This document shows, piece by piece, positions 59,977 through 64,000 of a DNA stretch of 64,000 nucleotides; position 1 is the first letter of the stretch; the number at the start of each line of letters is the position of its first letter. The stretch lies in assembly GCF_947581735.1 (NCBI RefSeq), contig NZ_CANPVT010000038.1, positions 62,001 through 126,000 on the forward strand. Direction: 5' to 3'. The stretch is from Candidatus Palauibacter soopunensis. GTDB taxonomy: Bacteria; Gemmatimonadota; Gemmatimonadetes; Palauibacterales; Palauibacteraceae. The translations under genes and the position numbers were made by a program. The notes under the pieces were generated by a model. That model worked only from the letters and a program-made list of their open reading frames with translations. It was not told where the DNA came from and ran no database searches.

Positions 59977-60837
59977 GTGGAACTCCTCATCGTCGTGGTC
60001 GCCCTCGTCGGCCTGATGGCCGTCGTCCGTCTCTTCATGCCCCGGATCGTCCCCTTCTTCGTCTTCTATCCGGAGACGCTGCAGCCGCACGAGACCCATC
60101 CGCGATACTGGGGATTCCCGCAGGCCACGGAGGTCCGCATCCCGACCGAGGACGGGATCGAACTGCACGCGTGGTGGTTTCCGGCGGACCCACCGGAAGG
60201 GCGCGGAACCGCGATCTACTTCCACGGCAACGCCGGGCACCTGGGAGATCGCGGAACGGTGGCGGCGGCGCTCTCGAACCTCGGACTCGACGTCCTCCTG
60301 CCCGACTATCGAGGCTACGGAGCGAGCGAAGGGAAGCCCTCGGAGGAAGGTCTCTACGCCGACGCGAGGGCGGCGTACCGGTGGCTGGTGGACGAGCGGG
60401 GCGTCGATCCCGAGCGTCTCCTTCCCCTCGGGAACTCCCTCGGAAGCTCCGTGGCGGCGGAACTCGCGGTGAGTCGGCCGGTGGCCGGCGTCGTCCTCCT
60501 CGGGCCGTTCACGGATACCGCGGCTATCGCCCGGCACCGCCTGTCGTGGCTCCCGGATTGGTATCTGGACTGGGTGCACAACCGTTTCGACACGCTGGAG
60601 CGGGCGCTGCGCCTCGAGGTGCCGACGTTCGTGGCCGCCGGCGAGGAGGACCGGGTCATTCCGCCCGGCCAGAGCCGGGAGGTCTTCGAGGCGCTCCAGG
60701 GACCCCGCCGCTGGCTCGAGATCCCGGGGGCGGGGCATAACGACATCTTCTCGCACGAAGCGCTATGGCGGGAACTCCACCGCTTCACCCGCGACGTCCT
60801 TTCGAGCGGACTTCACGACGACTCGGTATCGCCCTGA
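59977..60837 (+). CDS. Membrane-anchored alpha/beta hydrolase
   Basis: About 286 residues from GTG 59977. A single N-terminal hydrophobic segment (LLIVVVALVGLMAVVRLFM) anchors it. The alpha/beta hydrolase core follows: YFHGNAGHLGDRG (oxyanion loop), LLPDYRGYGASEGKPSEEG, the nucleophile elbow GNSLGSS, GEEDRVIPP (acid) and GAGHNDIF (His). It belongs to the BEM46/abhydrolase group found at membranes. Substrate unknown. It ends convergent with the HAD gene, separated by three bases that form part of a hairpin. Confidence 0.85.
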   Translation: MELLIVVVALVGLMAVVRLFMPRIVPFFVFYPETLQPHETHPRYWGFPQATEVRIPTEDGIELHAWWFPADPPEGRGTAIYFHGNAGHLGDRGTVAAALSNLGLDVLLPDYRGYGASEGKPSEEGLYADARAAYRWLVDERGVDPERLLPLGNSLGSSVAAELAVSRPVAGVVLLGPFTDTAAIARHRLSWLPDWYLDWVHNRFDTLERALRLEVPTFVAAGEEDRVIPPGQSREVFEALQGPRRWLEIPGAGHNDIFSHEALWRELHRFTRDVLSSGLHDDSVSP

Positions 60838-60847
60838 CGCTCAGGGC
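60831..60847. terminator. Hairpin built on two convergent stop codons (hydrolase / HAD)
   Basis: GCCCTGA-CGC-TCAGGGC is a seven-pair perfect stem. The TGA of the hydrolase and the TGA of the HAD gene are the ends of the two arms nearest the loop. Confidence 0.6.
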
Positions 60848-61527
60848 AGGAACCATGCGGCGGCGGCCGCGAGGTCGGGCGCGACGTGTACGGGGTCGGC
60901 GTCGTCCGGGCGGGGCTCGTTCTTGCGGTTGACCCACAGCACGGGGACTCCGAGTGCCGTCGCGGCGACCACGTCGTGGAAGAGGCTTTGCGCCACGTGC
61001 AACCACTGGTCGAAGCCCGCGGCCCACTCCCGCCCGCGCTCGAAGTGCGGCGCCGCCGGTTTGTAGCTGCGCAGCCGCTGGGCCGTACCGAGGAGGTCGA
61101 ACTCGACCTCGAAGTGCTTCAGCGTCCCGGCGAGCAGATCGTCGTCGATGTTCGAGAGGATGCCGAGCGTGACTCCGGCGGCGGCGAGGCGCACCAGCGC
61201 CGGATTCGTGTCGGTGAAGGGCCGCCAGGAGGGGATGCTCGCGGGGACGCCGGCCGCCAGCTGGTCCGACGTATCCCATCCGTTCGCGCGCGCGACTTCC
61301 AACGCGGTCTCGGTGAGCAACTGCCGGTAGGGACGGTACTCGCTCGTCTTGAGCCGGTTCTGGGCCGCGTGGAATTCGCCCAGGAGCTGCCCGTCAGCGA
61401 CCACGGCCGCCTCCGCATGCGCAGCCCGGAGCGCCGCGAGAATCCCGCCTTCCCAGTCGATCAGCGTGCCGTAACAATCGAACGTGAGGAGGGTACCCCG
61501 TCCCGCCGTCCCCTCGAAACTGTGCAT
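60841..61527 (-). CDS. HAD-superfamily (haloacid dehalogenase type II-like) hydrolase
   Basis: A 228-residue HAD protein. Motif I is FDCYGTLIDWE with nucleophile Asp17; motif II is SNIDDD; motif III Lys is in LRSYKPAAPHF; motif IV residues lie around FHDVVAATALGV. The DCYGTL signature and cap-domain spacing match L-2-haloacid dehalogenases, although many such proteins are phosphatases. It is cytoplasmic. It is divergent from the NUDIX gene, with only 30 bases between the start codons. Confidence 0.85.
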   Translation of the reverse strand: MHSFEGTAGRGTLLTFDCYGTLIDWEGGILAALRAAHAEAAVVADGQLLGEFHAAQNRLKTSEYRPYRQLLTETALEVARANGWDTSDQLAAGVPASIPSWRPFTDTNPALVRLAAAGVTLGILSNIDDDLLAGTLKHFEVEFDLLGTAQRLRSYKPAAPHFERGREWAAGFDQWLHVAQSLFHDVVAATALGVPVLWVNRKNEPRPDDADPVHVAPDLAAAAAWFLP

Positions 61528-61557
61528 GTTCTCCCTCGAAACCGCTACGTTCCCCTT

Positions 61558-62565
61558 ATGTCGGCCGGCGAGATCTTATCGGGCGTGGCGGGGGAGGGCC
61601 ACCGGAGACCGAACCCCTTCGCGGGCGGCGGCCTCGACCGCGCCACCCATCTGCGGGCCGACCCCCGGTGGCTCTCCGACCGGCTGTCCGATCCTTCGTC
61701 CCGCATCGTCCCCGTGTGGCGCGAACGCAGCCTCGTGGTCCAGACGACGCGGGAAACCGGAGCGGAAGCCGACGGCTTGGCCTATGAGCCGGTACTCCTT
61801 CCGCCAGAAGTCGCCGCTTCCGCCTCGGAACCGTCCGGGGAATGGATCTTTCTCGGACTCGAAGGGGGACACGACGGAGGCCGCGCACTGTTCGCCACCG
61901 ATGTGTCCGGCGACGCCGGGGATGCCACGGAAGGGCCGCCCTCCGACAGCCCGCTCGACGGGGCGGGGGAGTTCCTCGATCTCCGCGGCGTGGGGGCGAT
62001 GCTGGGGCAGGGAGACGGCTCCCTCCTGGCCTACGCCCGGGCGATCGTCACCTGGAGCCGCCGGCACCGCTTCTGCGGCACGTGCGGCTGCCCGACCCGC
62101 CCTGCGCAGGGTGGGCACGTCCGGCGGTGCGGCGAAGAAACGTGCGGAGCGGAGCATTTTCCCCGCACGGATCCAGCCATCATCGTGCTCGTGACCGATG
62201 GAGACCGCTGCCTGCTGGGGCGGAAGGACATCTGGCCGGAGGGCGTCTACTCCACGCTGGCCGGCTTCGTGGAGCCGGGCGAGAGCCTGTCGGAAGCCGT
62301 CGTCCGGGAGGTCCGCGAGGAGTCGGGGATCGAAGTGGGCTCGGTCCGCTATCGCTCGTCCCAGCCGTGGCCCTTCCCGGCGTCGCTGATGCTCGGCTTT
62401 CGGGCCGAGCGCGTGGGCGGCGAACTGACCGTCGCGCGGCAGGAACTCGTCGATGCGCGCTGGTTCGAGCGCGCCGACTTCGCCCGCCGGCGCGAGATCG
62501 GCCTCCGGCTCCCGGGTCGCGTGTCGATCTCTCGCCGCCTGATCGAGGACTGGCTCGCCGGCTAG
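61558..62565 (+). CDS. nudC: NudC-type NADH pyrophosphatase
   Basis: A 335-residue protein. It has the zinc-finger motif CGTCGCPT ... CGEETCG, followed by the FPRTDPAIIVLV strand, the NUDIX box (GFVEPGESLSEAVVREVREE and the following Ser-Gly), and the subfamily signature SQPWPFPASLMLG. NudC hydrolyses NAD(H) to NMN and AMP and removes NAD caps from RNA 5' ends. The N-terminal 120 residues are the usual regulatory-like domain. It is a little longer than the E. coli enzyme. Confidence 0.92.
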   Translation: MSAGEILSGVAGEGHRRPNPFAGGGLDRATHLRADPRWLSDRLSDPSSRIVPVWRERSLVVQTTRETGAEADGLAYEPVLLPPEVAASASEPSGEWIFLGLEGGHDGGRALFATDVSGDAGDATEGPPSDSPLDGAGEFLDLRGVGAMLGQGDGSLLAYARAIVTWSRRHRFCGTCGCPTRPAQGGHVRRCGEETCGAEHFPRTDPAIIVLVTDGDRCLLGRKDIWPEGVYSTLAGFVEPGESLSEAVVREVREESGIEVGSVRYRSSQPWPFPASLMLGFRAERVGGELTVARQELVDARWFERADFARRREIGLRLPGRVSISRRLIEDWLAG

Positions 62566-62577
62566 CCGCTAGTCGGC
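62557..62577. terminator. Hairpin built on two convergent stop codons (nudC / propeller)
   Basis: GCCGGCTAG-CCG-CTAGTCGGC, nine pairs with one G-T, with TAG of nudC in one arm and TAG of the minus-strand gene in the other. Confidence 0.55.
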
Positions 62578-64000
62578 GCCTGTGCTCCGAGTGGCGAGCG
62601 CGACGACCTCGATGGCGGCCTCACGCATCGTAACGGCGAGCGTGCCTCCGTCGGGGCTCATGCTCGGCTGGAGTGCGCCGAGCGTGCCGGTCGTAACCTG
62701 TTCCGTCGCCCCGGTTGCGATGTCCACCTTCCACACCTGAAAGGGTCCGACGCCGTCGTTGCGCGAGTAGAAGAGCGACGCGCCGTCGGCGCTCCACTCC
62801 GGCGCGCTGTACGGCTCGCCGTTGACAAAGGAGAGCACGGCCGTGGGGGTTCCACCCGCTGCCGGCACCGTGTAGACGGTGACGCGTCCGTCCTCGAAAG
62901 AGCGTCCGTAGAAAGCCAGCCGCTCACCGTCCGGCGAGAAACGGGCTCCCATGGCATAGCCCCGGAACCCGTCGAGCGGGACCCGGATGGGGTCGGCGGC
63001 CGCGCGCCCCGTGGCGGGGTCGACGGCGACCGAGTACACGGACCCCGGGTTCCCCTCGAGCGGTGGGCCGTGACTGCTGAAGGCGAGCGTCCGACCGTCG
63101 GGGCTCCAATCCGGCTCGCCGGTGTCCGCACCCGGTCCGAAGTGCGTGAGTCGCGTGGGTCGTTCGCTCCCGCCGACCGGGACGAGCCATATGTCGTCGC
63201 TCCCCTCCATGTGCGAGTGGAAGGCGAGCCAGCGGTCGTCGGGCGACCAGGCGGCTCCGTAATCTTCGCCCTCCTCCGAGAGGAGCGTTCGGACGGTGCC
63301 GGTCGGGGCGCCCTCCGCATCGAGGTCAAGGACGCCCAGGTCGAAGTCGATCGGCATGCGAACGCGCCGCCAGGAAAACGTGATGAATCCCAGCGCCCCC
63401 CCGCCGGGGTGCCAGGAAGGCAGGAAGGCGCTCGTGGAACCTGTCGTCGTCACATCGGTGGGTTCTCCTCCGGTCGCCGGCACGAGGCCCACCGCGGTGC
63501 GCGTGTGGTACGCACTGAGCGCGACGCGACCGTCGGCGAGCGGCGTGACCGCGAGCACGTCACGGCCGTCGTGCTCCAGCCGTTCGGCCGGGCCGCCGTC
63601 CAGCGGCACGCGCCAAGCGACAAAGAGCGAGTCGTCGATCCCCGCGGCCGCGAGATGGAGCGCGCCGCCTGTGGGGGACCACTCGACGCGGCGGTCCCAT
63701 CCGAGCTGGAGGTCGGCGGCCAGTGTACGCGTCTCGCCCGATGCGATCTCCGTCACGGTCAGGTCCGCGCGTCGGCCCGCCGCGCGAAAGTATGCCACCG
63801 CGCGCCCGTCGGGCGATCGTACGGGCGCGACCCATCCCCCGGCGCGGTCGACGACCAAAGACATCGCGCGGTCGGGTCCCGGCGCATACGCGACCCACGC
63901 CGTATCGGCACCCGCGTATCGAAGCGCCGTCACGGTCCCGTCGGGCAGCAGTCGCGGATAGTCCAGGCGTGCGTCCCCGGGATCCACGAGGCGCGTCTCC
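62569..64000 (-). CDS. TolB-like WD40/PD40 propeller protein (partial)
   Basis: The gene runs off the window; the frame is open from 62569 to 64000, so the N-terminus is missing. The visible 477 residues are a string of TolB-type PD40 repeats: SPDGRAVAYFRAAG, SPTGGALHLAAAGI, SPDDRWLAFHSHMEGSDDIWLVPVGG, SPDGRTLAFSSHGPP, SPDGERLAFYGRSFEDGRVTVYTVPAAGG, SADGASLFYSRNDG. Each carries the W-S-P-D-G turn. Such propellers bind peptides or act as the N-terminal part of a larger protease or kinase (for example a serine/threonine kinase or prolyl oligopeptidase). Which one cannot be told here. Confidence 0.8.
   Translation of the reverse strand, partial: ETRLVDPGDARLDYPRLLPDGTVTALRYAGADTAWVAYAPGPDRAMSLVVDRAGGWVAPVRSPDGRAVAYFRAAGRRADLTVTEIASGETRTLAADLQLGWDRRVEWSPTGGALHLAAAGIDDSLFVAWRVPLDGGPAERLEHDGRDVLAVTPLADGRVALSAYHTRTAVGLVPATGGEPTDVTTTGSTSAFLPSWHPGGGALGFITFSWRRVRMPIDFDLGVLDLDAEGAPTGTVRTLLSEEGEDYGAAWSPDDRWLAFHSHMEGSDDIWLVPVGGSERPTRLTHFGPGADTGEPDWSPDGRTLAFSSHGPPLEGNPGSVYSVAVDPATGRAAADPIRVPLDGFRGYAMGARFSPDGERLAFYGRSFEDGRVTVYTVPAAGGTPTAVLSFVNGEPYSAPEWSADGASLFYSRNDGVGPFQVWKVDIATGATEQVTTGTLGALQPSMSPDGGTLAVTMREAAIEVVALATRSTGAD

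Noticed and set aside
1-64000. tRNA, rRNA, CRISPR, phage or transposon features
   Set aside because: I saw no cloverleaf with a GTTC-type T-arm, no regular spaced repeats, and no transposase, integrase or capsid-like product.

Overview
The window is a very GC-rich bacterial chromosome segment, densely packed with genes on both strands. Many genes overlap by 1-4 bases (ATGA, GTGA or TGATG junctions). I see no rRNA, tRNA, CRISPR array, phage or insertion sequence. The gene style resembles Gemmatimonadota or a related marine or soil heterotroph: many secreted lipoproteins, 6-bladed beta-propellers, DUF1080 proteins, Tat-exported Gfo/Idh/MocA and asparaginase enzymes, VPS10/BNR repeats, and a ZnuD-like receptor. 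That placement is an inference from style, not from a marker gene.

Layout. 1-2403 (minus): two related membrane proteins, a C-terminal-heme cytochrome c and a secreted alpha/beta hydrolase. 2496-4394: an M28 peptidase facing a secreted cyclophilin. 4498-9974 (plus): Tat-exported oxidoreductase, double DUF1080 protein, cytochrome c/PHM-like copper protein and a secreted partner, probably one operon. 9994-12073 (minus): three overlapping genes (VOC protein, metallo-beta-lactamase fold, small membrane protein). 12120-13007 (plus): a DinB protein followed by the most striking gene, an ArsC/Spx-like thioredoxin-fold protein whose first active-site cysteine is encoded by an in-frame TGA, so a probable selenoprotein. 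13056-16982: CopC, a His/Cys-rich small protein, a ZnuD-like TonB receptor and a His-rich lipoprotein, a likely metal-handling locus ending in a strong hairpin. 17154-20950: PQQ dehydrogenase and a carboxypeptidase-regulatory-domain protein. 20987-24845: M20 hydrolase, then a coupled ArsI/CadI - SigZ - DadA operon. 24951-31661: a frameshifted Ig/LRR surface protein, PdxH, NSS and SulP transporters, and an outer-membrane protein with a lipoprotein.

31755-41701 is a long plus-strand run: phosphodiesterase, Tat asparaginase, GNAT, BsuPI lipoprotein, an atypical M28 protein, two membrane accessory proteins coupled to an SSS symporter, a cyclase, and two tandem paralogs of a family I do not recognise. 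41831-44987 holds two paralogous propellers around a DoxX gene, with a recurring palindrome after stop codons. 45090-50815 (minus): DUF1295, a giant VPS10-like secreted protein and an N-acyl-D-amino-acid deacylase. 50890-64000: CapA-like protein, Asp/Glu racemase-like protein, a two-subunit aconitase X, a TM-helix channel-like protein, M20, DUF481, SRAP, nitrilase, alpha/beta hydrolase, HAD, NudC, and a TolB-like propeller running off the end.

Together the genes suggest a peptide- and amino-acid-scavenging lifestyle. The supporting genes are M28/M20 peptidases, D-amino-acid oxidation and deacylation, a hydroxyproline-type dehydratase, a racemase and Na+ symporters. Metal and arsenical handling is a second theme. 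At nearly every convergent gene junction the stop codons lie in or next to a short GC-rich hairpin without a U-tract, which looks like this genome's bidirectional termination style.
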